Below the pieces are notes generated by a model. That model was not told the origin of the DNA, did no database searches, and saw nothing but the letters and a program-made list of their open reading frames with translations. Below are positions 1 to 8,260 of a DNA stretch of 64,000 nucleotides, in pieces. Made by a program: the position numbers and the translations under genes. The stretch is from Nostoc sp. NIES-4103 (GTDB lineage Bacteria; Cyanobacteriota; Cyanobacteriia; Cyanobacteriales; Nostocaceae), in contig NZ_AP018288.1 in the NCBI RefSeq assembly GCF_002368335.1, positions 4,321,628-4,385,627 of the forward strand, in the 5' to 3' direction. Position 1 is the first letter of the stretch. Every line of letters begins with the position of its first letter.

Positions 1-738
1 TCGGCGTGTAAAGGTGCGATCGCGCCAAAACGGCTAGTGCCAGATGTAATAGTGGATCAAGCAAACATCGATACTATCTCTACTATGCTTACTATCAGAT
101 TAAACTATGCTCCAGTCAAAAATTGAGAGCTTGCATTTAAACAAAATAAGCTGCCAAACATAATTAAATGTAAAATCCCAAACAGAGAAACTCACGTTCT
201 GTTGGGGTTGTCTATTCCTGTTTTATGCGTATTGCCTTGGATTTACATCAATTTTATATAAAAATGGAAGCATAAAACTTACATAAAACTATACCTTATG
301 TAGGGCAATTCATGTAGACGCAAAGCGGTGAGGTAGCCCCCAACGGGAGAGGGAGTTTGTCAGACAGACGAGCGCATGTGGCGTGGTTCCCCCCATGAGC
401 GACTAGCGATCTCAACAGCGATCTTCGACGCTTGTAGCGTCACCCGTACTGCAAAGCAGAACTCGTACCCCTACGCTTAAGCAAGCTACGCGTAGCGTCT
501 TTGTCAGGAGAAGAGTAGGGCTTCTTGCAGGGTATTACCCTTACGTAAATAAACCGCTACCTCACATAGAATTGGTATGAGACAACAGCTTTTGTAATTC
601 AATTTAAATTTTCACACAAATAAGCAGTTCACGAAACAACTGAACTGCTTACACACAAATACGCAGTTCAGTTATCTCCTAAACTGCTGATTTTATAATA
701 AATTTCGCTAGGCGAATGCTTTTTGTGCTTTTGCCTTG
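1..738. other. Intergenic, repeat-rich, no gene seen
   Basis: No convincing coding frame is visible. Bases about 311-505 look like degenerate cyanobacterial interspersed repeat sequence, including the palindromic core CTACGCGTAG near 486-495, of a kind seen again near 5950 and 22560. Bases 60-300 are AT-rich and featureless. The hairpin cluster at 624-687 is listed separately. Confidence 0.5.
624..687. terminator. Overlapping inverted repeats downstream of the RRM gene
   Basis: Arms AACTGAACTGC (638-648) and GCAGTTCAGTT (663-673) form a perfect 11-bp inverted repeat with a 14-nt loop. A further GCAGTTCA at 624-631 can pair with 641-648, and AACTGC near 682 can pair with 663-668, so alternative hairpins compete. 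The cluster lies 50-115 nt past the stop of the minus-strand RRM gene, which suits a 3' end or processing signal. No clean U-run follows, so the terminator label is tentative. Confidence 0.35.
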
Positions 739-1044
739 CTATCGTGAGTATCCACCATTATTTTTTCCCCAGCCACCACCGCCAGAGCGAGCCGGTTTCT
801 CCTCCTTAGGTCTAGCTTTATTGACTTTCATTACACGCCCCATCCATTCAGCACCATCCAGAGCTTGAATGGCAGCATCTTCTGCGGCTGATGATTCCAT
901 TTCTACGAAACCAAAGCCCCTAACACGACCTGTTTCCCTATCTGTAGGTAGTTGAACTCGCGTTACAGTGCCATACTCGGAAAATACTTTAGTGAGGTCG
1001 TCTTGTGTGACGTTGTAGGATAGGTTACCTACGTATATTGACAT
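739..1044 (-). CDS. RNA-binding protein, single RRM with glycine-rich tail
   Basis: This 101-aa protein is a cyanobacterial Rbp-type RNA-binding protein. Its single RRM shows RNP2 (IYVGNL, residues 3-8) and RNP1 (RGFGFVEM, about 42-49), followed by a short basic and glycine-rich C-terminus (SGGGGWGKNNGGYSR). In Nostoc and Anabaena the family has many paralogues, several of them cold-induced, and members are thought to act in mRNA handling. Length and start are normal for the family. The upstream region, about 1045-1270, is AT-rich and unusually long for a leader; cold-regulated rbp genes often have a long 5' UTR. Which paralogue (rbpA-H) this is cannot be told here. Confidence 0.93.
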   Translation of the reverse strand: MSIYVGNLSYNVTQDDLTKVFSEYGTVTRVQLPTDRETGRVRGFGFVEMESSAAEDAAIQALDGAEWMGRVMKVNKARPKEEKPARSGGGGWGKNNGGYSR

Positions 1045-1270
1045 GAAACTCTCCAGAATCCATTGATGCAGAGATGTTTATCCGGAGAGCCGCTTGCAAT
1101 TATTACTAAAAACAAGATCCGTATCGCCGAACTTAACTTCTCTAATTTTATCCTAACACAACTTTATATATAGTAAAAGACTAAATCTGTCCATTGGTGC
1201 TGATCTATGGTAATATACATCGCGTTTAACTATGGATACTATTTTTTTAGCTGATTGTGCAATTAAACAA

Positions 1271-2362
1271 TCAAGTTTGTCGCAAAAATTCCTCTGGATC
1301 GATTCCCCAATTTACCCAACGGATTGCCTGTTGTGCTGATTCCATATCAGGTGGAACTCGCAAAACATGAATCAATCCTGTGCTGGGACAAGTCATTTTT
1401 AATAAATATATTGGTTCAGAGTCAACGTCGGCATCGATTTTCAATAATGTATATTCAGCCCAAGTATCTAATTCTACTGCCTGTAATTCTCGGCAAATTC
1501 TGGCGTAACCAATACCTTGAATTAACACTCGCCGCAGTTCGGCATTTTTCTCTGATAAAAGCCAAGTAGCTTGCCATTGCTGCGGGTGGATTTTGCCGTA
1601 TTTGTCAGGCAAGGTAACACCGTGATAGGAGTACAGGCTATATCCATCGGTAAATTCAATGGCGGGTTCGCCTTCTGCGTGGAGGCGATTTTGATGATCG
1701 AAGCGAAGATGAAGCGGGCGATCGCATACTATACAAATGTCTTCATAGGCAAACAACCAACCGCATTCTTGAATTAAAGATTGAAATACCTGCCATTCCT
1801 GTTGAGGATAAACAATATTCAGAACAGAGATACAAAAATCAAACCCAGCCATCCAATGAATGTAACCTTCGGGTTTAAAGCATTCATTAAGTTGAATTTC
1901 AAACCACCACGAATTATCATCTAGTTGCTTAGTTAATTGAGTACTAATTTTGTCCAGTAAATCATTAAATAATTCATGATTTAAGGGGTCTTCGACAACA
2001 TGATAAAAAGAGTTATTTAATTTTGTATGTAATTGAAACGCCAACTCTTGATTTAGATTTGTTGAAAGCTGTTGAAAAAAGTGAGCCGGAAATAGGCTTC
2101 CTAAACTATTTGGTTCATGGAGATAACTCTCTAGAAATTCCGGCGAAAGACGTTTTAGCATCCAGTTGCAAGCTGCATAAGGACTATCCTGAAAAATGAT
2201 TTCAGGCTGTTCATAATCAATTGCAATATAGGCAGCTTTCACAGCTTCAGCAGCTTTATGTTGATCAATTCGCTTAGTTGAAAGAGCAATTTTTCGCCAC
2301 TTCTCCCAGTAAACTGGAATTAAAGCTTCTTGTTGAGGTGTGAACTTATCAATCAGCGACAT
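1271..2362 (-). CDS. Conserved cyanobacterial hypothetical protein (DUF6745-like)
   Basis: This 363-aa soluble protein has no catalytic motif that I recognise. The N-terminus (about residues 20-70: WRKIALSTKRID..., EAVKAAYIAI) and the C-terminal block (MTCPSTGLIHVLRVPPDMESAQQAIRWVNWGIDPEEF in pieces) resemble a family common in Nostocales and annotated as DUF6745. The middle is variable, with a WMAG-containing stretch around residue 170 and several Trp and Cys residues. Its start overlaps the end of the upstream gene (stop at 2349) by 14 bp, so the two are very probably co-transcribed and translationally coupled. Function is unknown. Confidence 0.75.
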   Translation of the reverse strand: MSLIDKFTPQQEALIPVYWEKWRKIALSTKRIDQHKAAEAVKAAYIAIDYEQPEIIFQDSPYAACNWMLKRLSPEFLESYLHEPNSLGSLFPAHFFQQLSTNLNQELAFQLHTKLNNSFYHVVEDPLNHELFNDLLDKISTQLTKQLDDNSWWFEIQLNECFKPEGYIHWMAGFDFCISVLNIVYPQQEWQVFQSLIQECGWLFAYEDICIVCDRPLHLRFDHQNRLHAEGEPAIEFTDGYSLYSYHGVTLPDKYGKIHPQQWQATWLLSEKNAELRRVLIQGIGYARICRELQAVELDTWAEYTLLKIDADVDSEPIYLLKMTCPSTGLIHVLRVPPDMESAQQAIRWVNWGIDPEEFLRQT

Positions 2363-2642
2363 AGCGCCAACCTTCAGGCTCGTATTCCCGTTGAATTTTC
2401 ACCATCCAATCACCTTGAGGAATTGGAATCGCTTCATGTTCTTCGTGAGTCAGCAATGCAGTTGGTGAAAACACACGTAAGTACAGCGTGCCATCCTTTT
2501 GCAATAACTCTGCCTCACCTTCAGAAATGCGATGTTTGTGTCCGGTAACTTCGCCTGCTGCCAAAATTAAATGATGTATCTTTTGTCCATCAACCTGCTG
2601 GATAGGTACTAAAATGACATCACCTTGACGAATTGGTTGCAT
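2349..2642 (-). CDS. Small conserved hypothetical protein upstream of the DUF6745-like gene
   Basis: This 97-aa protein begins MQPIRQGDVILVPI and is predicted to be all-beta. It contains GEVTGHKHRI (about residues 29-38), with paired His/Lys residues, and ends WRYVAD. Similar short proteins are common in cyanobacteria next to DUF6745-like genes. The GD-V-L-P opening and the GHKH motif suggest a small barrel, possibly metal-binding, but that is inference. It overlaps the next gene by 14 bp in a two-gene operon. Confidence 0.75.
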   Translation of the reverse strand: MQPIRQGDVILVPIQQVDGQKIHHLILAAGEVTGHKHRISEGEAELLQKDGTLYLRVFSPTALLTHEEHEAIPIPQGDWMVKIQREYEPEGWRYVAD

Positions 2643-3221
2643 AATTTTGCCTTTGAGGATTGAGTATCAACCCCACTTCGCTTTCGCTCTCAAGTTTGAT
2701 TTCATTTTGGCACATCATCTTTCGAGCAGGTAGATAGAGGATAGAGGGCAGAAAAATAGTTACATTATTTACCAATTCCCAATTACCAATCCCCAATCCC
2801 CATAAGCTGTCATAGTATTACACTTGCGGGGTATTTTAAAAACTGTAGTCGTCAATTATGCACTAGATAAGTTAAAGATTGAAATAGCTGGCAATTCACA
2901 GCTAACATTCGTCTACTATCCTCTAAGAAGAACTGCGCCAAAATTCAGCGCGGATTTTCGCTCTAGAAGTCGCACTGCCTCACCAGGCAACTGTCCTTAG
3001 CAAAGCAGTGTTCTCATTTGGTACTCCACAGGAGAACCCAAAGGGTAGGGTAGGATGAAAAAAAGAAAGCGGTATCAGCCGCCAGGAAGGATAAAAATGA
3101 AAAATTTCATAATTCACACTTGTGACTTCATCCTTTAGTTGACGTTTCATCTTGACATTTCGCAGAAATTGCCTCAATTTGACTGTTTAGCTTAGCAGCT
3201 ACTCTTTTTCTTGAAATTTCC
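2643..3221. other. Intergenic between divergent units
   Basis: This gap holds the promoters of the minus-strand two-gene unit and of topA. A short CCAATTCCCAATTACCAATCC-type degenerate repeat lies at about 2770-2805. The rest shows no gene or clear structured element. Confidence 0.5.
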
Positions 3222-5873
3222 ATGTCAACTCTCGTCATCGTCGAATCTCCGACCAAAGCTCGTACCATTCGCAACTACCTGCCAAAAGACTATCGGGTAG
3301 AAGCGTCTATGGGTCATGTGCGTGACCTACCCCAATCAGCTAGTGAAATTCCCACCGCTATCAAAGCAGAGAAATGGGCGCAGCTTGGGGTAAATGTCGA
3401 TGCCGACTTTGAACCGGTGTATGTTGTCCCCAAAGATAAAAAGAAAGTTGTCACCCAACTGAAAGATGCGCTCAAAGATGTAGATGAATTGATCCTGGCA
3501 ACGGACGAAGACCGGGAAGGTGAAAGCATTAGTTGGCATTTATACCAGTTGCTCAAGCCAAAAGTCCCCACAAAGCGGATGGTGTTTCATGAAATTACCC
3601 AAGATGCCATCAAAAAAGCTTTGAAAAACTGCCGTAATATTGATGAGCAACTGGTTCGTGCCCAAGAAACGCGACGCATTTTAGATCGGCTGGTTGGCTA
3701 TACTCTGTCTCCGCTGTTGTGGAAAAAAATTGCCTGGGGATTATCCGCTGGGCGAGTCCAATCGGTAGCTGTGCGACTTTTGGTCAACAAAGAACGCCAA
3801 CGCCGCGCTTTCCGTGAAGGTACATATTGGGATTTGAAAGCTTATTTAGAGCAGCAAAAAAATCCTTTTTCCGCCCAGTTGGTGACAGTGGCAGGTACGA
3901 AGGTGGCAACTGGCAGCGATTTCGACCCAGCAACTGGTAAAATTGCCGCTGGTCGCAATGTGGTGTTACTTTCCGAAGAGGATGCCGTAGCCCTCAAAGA
4001 ACGCCTGACTGATAAACCTTGGACTGTCACCGATGTAGAAGAACGCCCAGTCACGCGCAAACCCGCGCCACCCTTTACTACCTCGACGCTGCAACAAGAA
4101 TCTAACCGCAAACTGCGTCTCTCAGCGCGAGACACAATGCGGATTGCCCAAAATTTGTACGAGCAAGGATACATTACCTACATGCGTACAGATTCGGTGC
4201 ATTTATCAGATCAGGCCATAGAAGCAGCCCGCAGCTGTGTGGAAAAACTTTACGGTAAACAATACCTTAGCCCCCAACCCAGACAATACACCACCAAATC
4301 TAAAGGCGCCCAAGAGGCACACGAAGCCATTCGTCCTGCGGGTAGCACTTTCCGCACTCCCCAAGAAACAGGTTTGAGCGGTCGGGAACTTGCTGTTTAT
4401 GATTTGATTTGGAAGCGCACCGTCGCCTGCCAAATGGCTGACTCTCGGCAAACTCAAATTACCGTACTGCTGCAAGTTGAAGATGCAGGTTTCCGTGCTT
4501 CTGGCAAACGCATCGATTTTCCTGGATACTTACGCGCTTATGTTGAAGGTTCAGACGATCCCGAAGCCGCATTGGAAGACCAAGAAGTAATTTTGCCTAG
4601 CCTGAAAGTCGGGGATCATCCAGATTGTACCGACCTGGAAGCTGTTGGGCATGAAACCCAACCCCCAGCCAGATACACCGAAGCCACTTTGGTAAAAACC
4701 CTAGAAAGTGAAGGCATCGGTCGTCCCAGTACCTACGCCAGCATCATCGGTACGATTATTGACAAAGGTTATGCTCAATTGGTGAGTAACGCTCTGGTTC
4801 CTACTTTTACTGCTTTCGCCGTTACTGACCTATTGGAAAAACATTTCCCTGACATTGTTGATCCCAGTTTTACTTCTAAGATGGAGCAAACCTTGGATGA
4901 CATTGCCGACGGTGAAGTAGCCTGGCTACCCTATTTACGCAAATTTTATCTGGGAGACAAAGGTTTAGAAACTTTAGTCAAAGAACAAGAAAATCAAATT
5001 GATGCCAATAAGGCCAGAACCGTAGAACTAGAAAATTTAGAGGCTAAAGTCCGTATTGGGAAATATGGGCCTTACATCGAAGTCGAAAATGGTGACGGTG
5101 TTGTTACTGCTTCCATCCCCAAAGACTTGACACCTGCTGACCTTGACCCCAAACAGGTAGAAGTACTACTACGGCAAAAAACCACTGGCCCCGACCAACT
5201 AGGTCGCCATCCCGAAACTGGCGAACCAATTTATGTGAAAATCGGCACTTATGGCCCCTACGTCCAGTTGGGTGATAAGTCTGATGAAAATCCCAAACCT
5301 AAACAAGCGTCCCTACCCAAAGGTGTTACCCCAGAAACCGTTACCTTAGACATTGCTGTGGGTCTATTGGCACTACCCCGGACATTAGGAGTTCATCCAG
5401 TGACTGGTGGCAAAATCCAAGCCAGTTTAGGACGTTTTGGCCCTTACATTGTTCATGACCAGGGTAAGGAAGGAAAAGACTACCGCTCGTTGAAAGCTGG
5501 TGATAATGTTTTGACAATTTCCTTAGAACGGGCACTGGAATTATTATCTGAGCCGAAAAAGGGACGTAACTCCGCTAATGCCAAATCTAAAGCAGCCTTA
5601 CGCGAATTGGGTGTACATCCTGATGATGGCACACCAGTGAATATCTACGATGGCCCTTATGGCCCTTACATCAAGCATGACAAAACTAATGTGAGTATCC
5701 CAGAAGGGCAATCGGTAGAAGATGTAACGCTGTCTACAGCACTGCAATTGTTGGCAGCTAAAGCATCGACAACAAAATCCACTCGCAAGACCACTAAATC
5801 AACAAGTGCAAAAGCCAAGTCAACGGCTAAGTCATCCACGACTACTGCCAGAAAAAAAGATGCAAAAGCTTAG
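3222..5873 (+). CDS. topA: DNA topoisomerase I (type IA)
   Basis: This 883-aa enzyme relaxes negative supercoils. The Toprim domain opens the protein (VIVESPTKARTI, residues 5-16) and has the DEDREGESISWHL acidic motif near residue 94. The catalytic Tyr lies in YITYMRTDS near residue 319, and EGIGRPSTYA at about 502 is also typical. In place of the usual zinc ribbons the C-terminus (about 600-840) carries repeated GxYGPYI or GRFGPYI modules, then a Lys/Ser/Thr-rich basic tail for DNA contact. This is the usual cyanobacterial form and is full length. ATG start; the gene appears monocistronic. Confidence 0.98.
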   Translation: MSTLVIVESPTKARTIRNYLPKDYRVEASMGHVRDLPQSASEIPTAIKAEKWAQLGVNVDADFEPVYVVPKDKKKVVTQLKDALKDVDELILATDEDREGESISWHLYQLLKPKVPTKRMVFHEITQDAIKKALKNCRNIDEQLVRAQETRRILDRLVGYTLSPLLWKKIAWGLSAGRVQSVAVRLLVNKERQRRAFREGTYWDLKAYLEQQKNPFSAQLVTVAGTKVATGSDFDPATGKIAAGRNVVLLSEEDAVALKERLTDKPWTVTDVEERPVTRKPAPPFTTSTLQQESNRKLRLSARDTMRIAQNLYEQGYITYMRTDSVHLSDQAIEAARSCVEKLYGKQYLSPQPRQYTTKSKGAQEAHEAIRPAGSTFRTPQETGLSGRELAVYDLIWKRTVACQMADSRQTQITVLLQVEDAGFRASGKRIDFPGYLRAYVEGSDDPEAALEDQEVILPSLKVGDHPDCTDLEAVGHETQPPARYTEATLVKTLESEGIGRPSTYASIIGTIIDKGYAQLVSNALVPTFTAFAVTDLLEKHFPDIVDPSFTSKMEQTLDDIADGEVAWLPYLRKFYLGDKGLETLVKEQENQIDANKARTVELENLEAKVRIGKYGPYIEVENGDGVVTASIPKDLTPADLDPKQVEVLLRQKTTGPDQLGRHPETGEPIYVKIGTYGPYVQLGDKSDENPKPKQASLPKGVTPETVTLDIAVGLLALPRTLGVHPVTGGKIQASLGRFGPYIVHDQGKEGKDYRSLKAGDNVLTISLERALELLSEPKKGRNSANAKSKAALRELGVHPDDGTPVNIYDGPYGPYIKHDKTNVSIPEGQSVEDVTLSTALQLLAAKASTTKSTRKTTKSTSAKAKSTAKSSTTTARKKDAKA

Positions 5874-6276
5874 TTAGGGTCAGTTGTCAGTGGTCAGTGG
5901 TCAGTTGTGAGGCAGTGCGTTGGGCGGGCAATGCCCGACAGCCGCGCAACTGCCGTTAGCGCAGCGTTAGCGACGCAGGAGCGTCACCCGAAGGGTCAGT
6001 GGTTTTTCGCTACTGACTATTGGCTGTTGACTGCTGACTACTGACTGTTGACTATTGATACAAAATACCCACCTTGGAGGAATGCAGCCTTATAGGTTCC
6101 TGATGTGATACTCTAAAAAGTAAGGGAGATCACAACACCAAATTTGAGAAGTGGCTTATGCCTAAAACAAGGAGGTGTGTGTTAGCCCATTTCCAGGCTA
6201 GAGGTGCAAAATTACGCCTGTTTGCGCGTAGCTGTTAATCAAAATTTGAGGTAGTATCTCAGGAGCAGTCAGTTCA
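5874..6276. repeat. Intergenic with GTCAGT-type and GC-rich interspersed repeats
   Basis: Bases 5880-5910 carry tandem GTCAGTGGTCAGT units. They are followed by a GC-rich repeat block (about 5915-6000, with GCGCAGCGTTAGC) and inverted ACTGACTA/TGACTACTGAC units to 6060. A possible 26-codon frame at 6158-6238 (MPKTRRC...) has no ribosome site where needed and is not called. Bases 6061-6276 probably hold the promoter for the small ORF and aroQ. Confidence 0.5.
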
Positions 6277-6414
6277 ATGGACTATATAGAAAAGGTGCTG
6301 GAAAAGCTTAAGGAATTGGCCCGCAAGCTGATTGAGGCCTTGTTAGGGCCAGAGGCTGAGCCGGAACCGGAACTGATTCCGATTCCTGTAGATCAACGAT
6401 CGCGTCGTCGCTAA
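6277..6414 (+). CDS. Small charged protein upstream of aroQ
   Basis: ATG at 6277 opens a 45-aa frame. It begins MDYIEKVLEKLKELARKLIE, an amphipathic helix, and continues with ALLGPEAEPEPELIPIPVD and a basic RSRRR end. AGGAG lies about 13 nt upstream. It ends 20 nt before the aroQ start, so the two are probably co-transcribed. The regular heptad-like helix followed by a Pro/Glu segment looks like a genuine small protein rather than chance. I cannot assign a function. Confidence 0.6.
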   Translation: MDYIEKVLEKLKELARKLIEALLGPEAEPEPELIPIPVDQRSRRR

Positions 6415-6433
6415 AAAGCTTAAGGTACTAAAG

Positions 6434-6889
6434 TTGACATTGCAATCCTTAAGCATTTTGGCACTACATGGGCCAAACTTAAATTTGCTAGGACAGCGAG
6501 AACCAGGTATCTATGGTTCTTTGACTCTGGCTGAAATTAATCGCCTGTTAGAACAAGAAGCACTAAAGTTACAGGCGAAAATTGTTGCAGTGCAGTCAAA
6601 TCATGAAGGAGTTTTAGTAGATACTATTCATGATGCCCTAGGGAAACACCAGGGAATTTTGATTAATGCTGCGGCTTATACCCATACAAGTGTAGCGTTG
6701 CGAGATGCGATCGCATCTGTAAATTTACCCACAGTAGAAGTGCATCTCAGCAACATTTACCGCCGGGAAGAATTCCGCCATCATTCTTACATATCTTCAG
6801 TAGCGATTGGGCAAATCAGTGGTTTTGGTGTCCAAAGTTACTTGTTGGGCTTACAAGCTTTGGTACATCATTTAACAGAGAAAAGTTAG
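6434..6889 (+). CDS. aroQ: 3-dehydroquinate dehydratase, type II
   Basis: This enzyme dehydrates 3-dehydroquinate to 3-dehydroshikimate, step 3 of the shikimate pathway. The 151-aa length matches type II dodecameric enzymes. The family motif LHGPNLNLLGQREPGIYG (about residues 10-27) contains the catalytic Tyr and the flexible-loop Arg. Also present are QSNHEG (about 55-60), NAAAYTHTSVALRDA with the substrate-binding Asn, and EVHLSNIYRREEFRHHS with the catalytic His. The best start is TTG at 6434; no ATG lies in frame before the conserved block. It follows the 45-aa ORF closely. Confidence 0.97.
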   Translation: MTLQSLSILALHGPNLNLLGQREPGIYGSLTLAEINRLLEQEALKLQAKIVAVQSNHEGVLVDTIHDALGKHQGILINAAAYTHTSVALRDAIASVNLPTVEVHLSNIYRREEFRHHSYISSVAIGQISGFGVQSYLLGLQALVHHLTEKS

Positions 6890-7118
6890 GAGTTAGAAGT
6901 CAGGAGTTAGGGAACTCCAAGAATTAATTATCCGGTTGAACTAGGGGCGGGTTCACAAACATCCTCGCTTGCTCAAAAACAATATTTATTAACCCGCCTC
7001 TACTGTTGACTGTTGCAGTGGCATATTTTTTGACTTGGAAGTCCCTTAGAAGTTAACTATTGTCTTTCTATCATCAACTGTTCACTCCTGACTAGTCACT
7101 CTTAACTCTGTATGGATT

Positions 7119-8075
7119 ATGCGCTACTCACTTGTAAGTCGGTTTAGAGGTACGATAGTTGGGGTATTACTAGGACAAACTTTAGCCAAGGACTATGAAC
7201 AAAAGTCTCAAAATTGTTCTGAGATGGTAAAAACAGCCATTTTGGGTACTCAAAGTTTAATTAGTCTGGGCAAATTAGATTTGGATGATTGGCTAAAGCG
7301 TCAGCAACAAAAGTCTCCTGATTTAGAGATCAATAATAAAGTCTCGCTACAAGCTATTCTTGCCACAATCCCTGTGGCACTTTTTTTTCATGAAAATAAA
7401 ATTAAACTGCGAGAAAACTTGCTGCGTGTGTTAAAAATCTGGGAGTATGACCCAGTTGTTCGTGATGGAACACTAGCAGTAGGTTATGCGATCGCGAAAT
7501 CTCTCACTGAAAAACTTCAACCTCGAACCCTCATCCCGGAAACAATTGCTTTTCTCGGAGAAACATCGACATCAATACCACAAAAGCTGTTGAAAGTCAA
7601 TGATTTGTTAGAGCAAGGAGTCGGGTTAGAAAAAGCCCAAGCCGAGTTTAGTAAACAAGAAAAGTGGAGTAATGCTATTGCTATGGCATTTTACTGCTTT
7701 CTTAGTACCTTAGAAGACTTCCCCCTGGCAGTTTTACGGGCTACTGACAATGGTAATGTCGCAAGGCTTGAGGCTAGGAATTCACACTTGCAGACTATAG
7801 GCGCAATTACTGGAGCCTTATCAGGAGCTTACAACAGCACTGTTGGTATTCCCGTCAAGTGGCAGATTTTGCTCTCGTCAGGCAATTTAGCAGCCTGGGA
7901 ATTGACCAGTCTTGACCAAATGCTAGAATTGGCTGATGCACTAGTGGCTGTGTGGTCAGGAGTGTATAGTGTTGCTCTACATCCAAGTGAATCTCAACAA
8001 GAGGGATGTGTCATGTCTGATGAACAAGCTTTGCTCTGCGTCTATGCAGCTCCTCGCGTCATCCGATCGCGTTAA
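7119..8075 (+). CDS. ADP-ribosylglycohydrolase-like protein
   Basis: This 318-aa mainly helical protein has an N-terminal SRFRGTIVGVLLGQTLA, matching the opening GxxxGxxxGDALG-like helix of the DraG fold. Near residue 227 it has IGAITGALSGAYNSTVGIPVKW, the typical C-terminal glycine-rich helix. The Asp/Thr metal ligands of true hydrolases (GDALG and the DTD motif) are not evident: the opening has GVLLGQT, and the later motif reads RATDNGN. It may therefore be a catalytically impaired member, as in other cyanobacterial homologues. No operon partner is obvious; the PgpH-type gene follows after 185 bp. Confidence 0.65.
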   Translation: MRYSLVSRFRGTIVGVLLGQTLAKDYEQKSQNCSEMVKTAILGTQSLISLGKLDLDDWLKRQQQKSPDLEINNKVSLQAILATIPVALFFHENKIKLRENLLRVLKIWEYDPVVRDGTLAVGYAIAKSLTEKLQPRTLIPETIAFLGETSTSIPQKLLKVNDLLEQGVGLEKAQAEFSKQEKWSNAIAMAFYCFLSTLEDFPLAVLRATDNGNVARLEARNSHLQTIGAITGALSGAYNSTVGIPVKWQILLSSGNLAAWELTSLDQMLELADALVAVWSGVYSVALHPSESQQEGCVMSDEQALLCVYAAPRVIRSR

Positions 8076-8260
8076 TCTAATGCTCAGCAAGTATCATCAA
8101 TTTAGTTATCCACCAGCGAATTTAGTAGTTTTTTACATTACAATTTCTCAATTGTTCCTCAATTAGTTCCTGACATGGAAATGGCCCTCCTTGCCGCCAC
8201 CGCTTGCACTTTCCCTAGGATTGCCTTGTTTTGAGCTATCAAAGTAAGCAGCCACATGTA

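Noticed and set aside
6158..6238. 26-aa frame before aroQ (MPKTRRC...)
   Set aside because: No ribosome-binding site in the right place and no recognisable family; could be chance.
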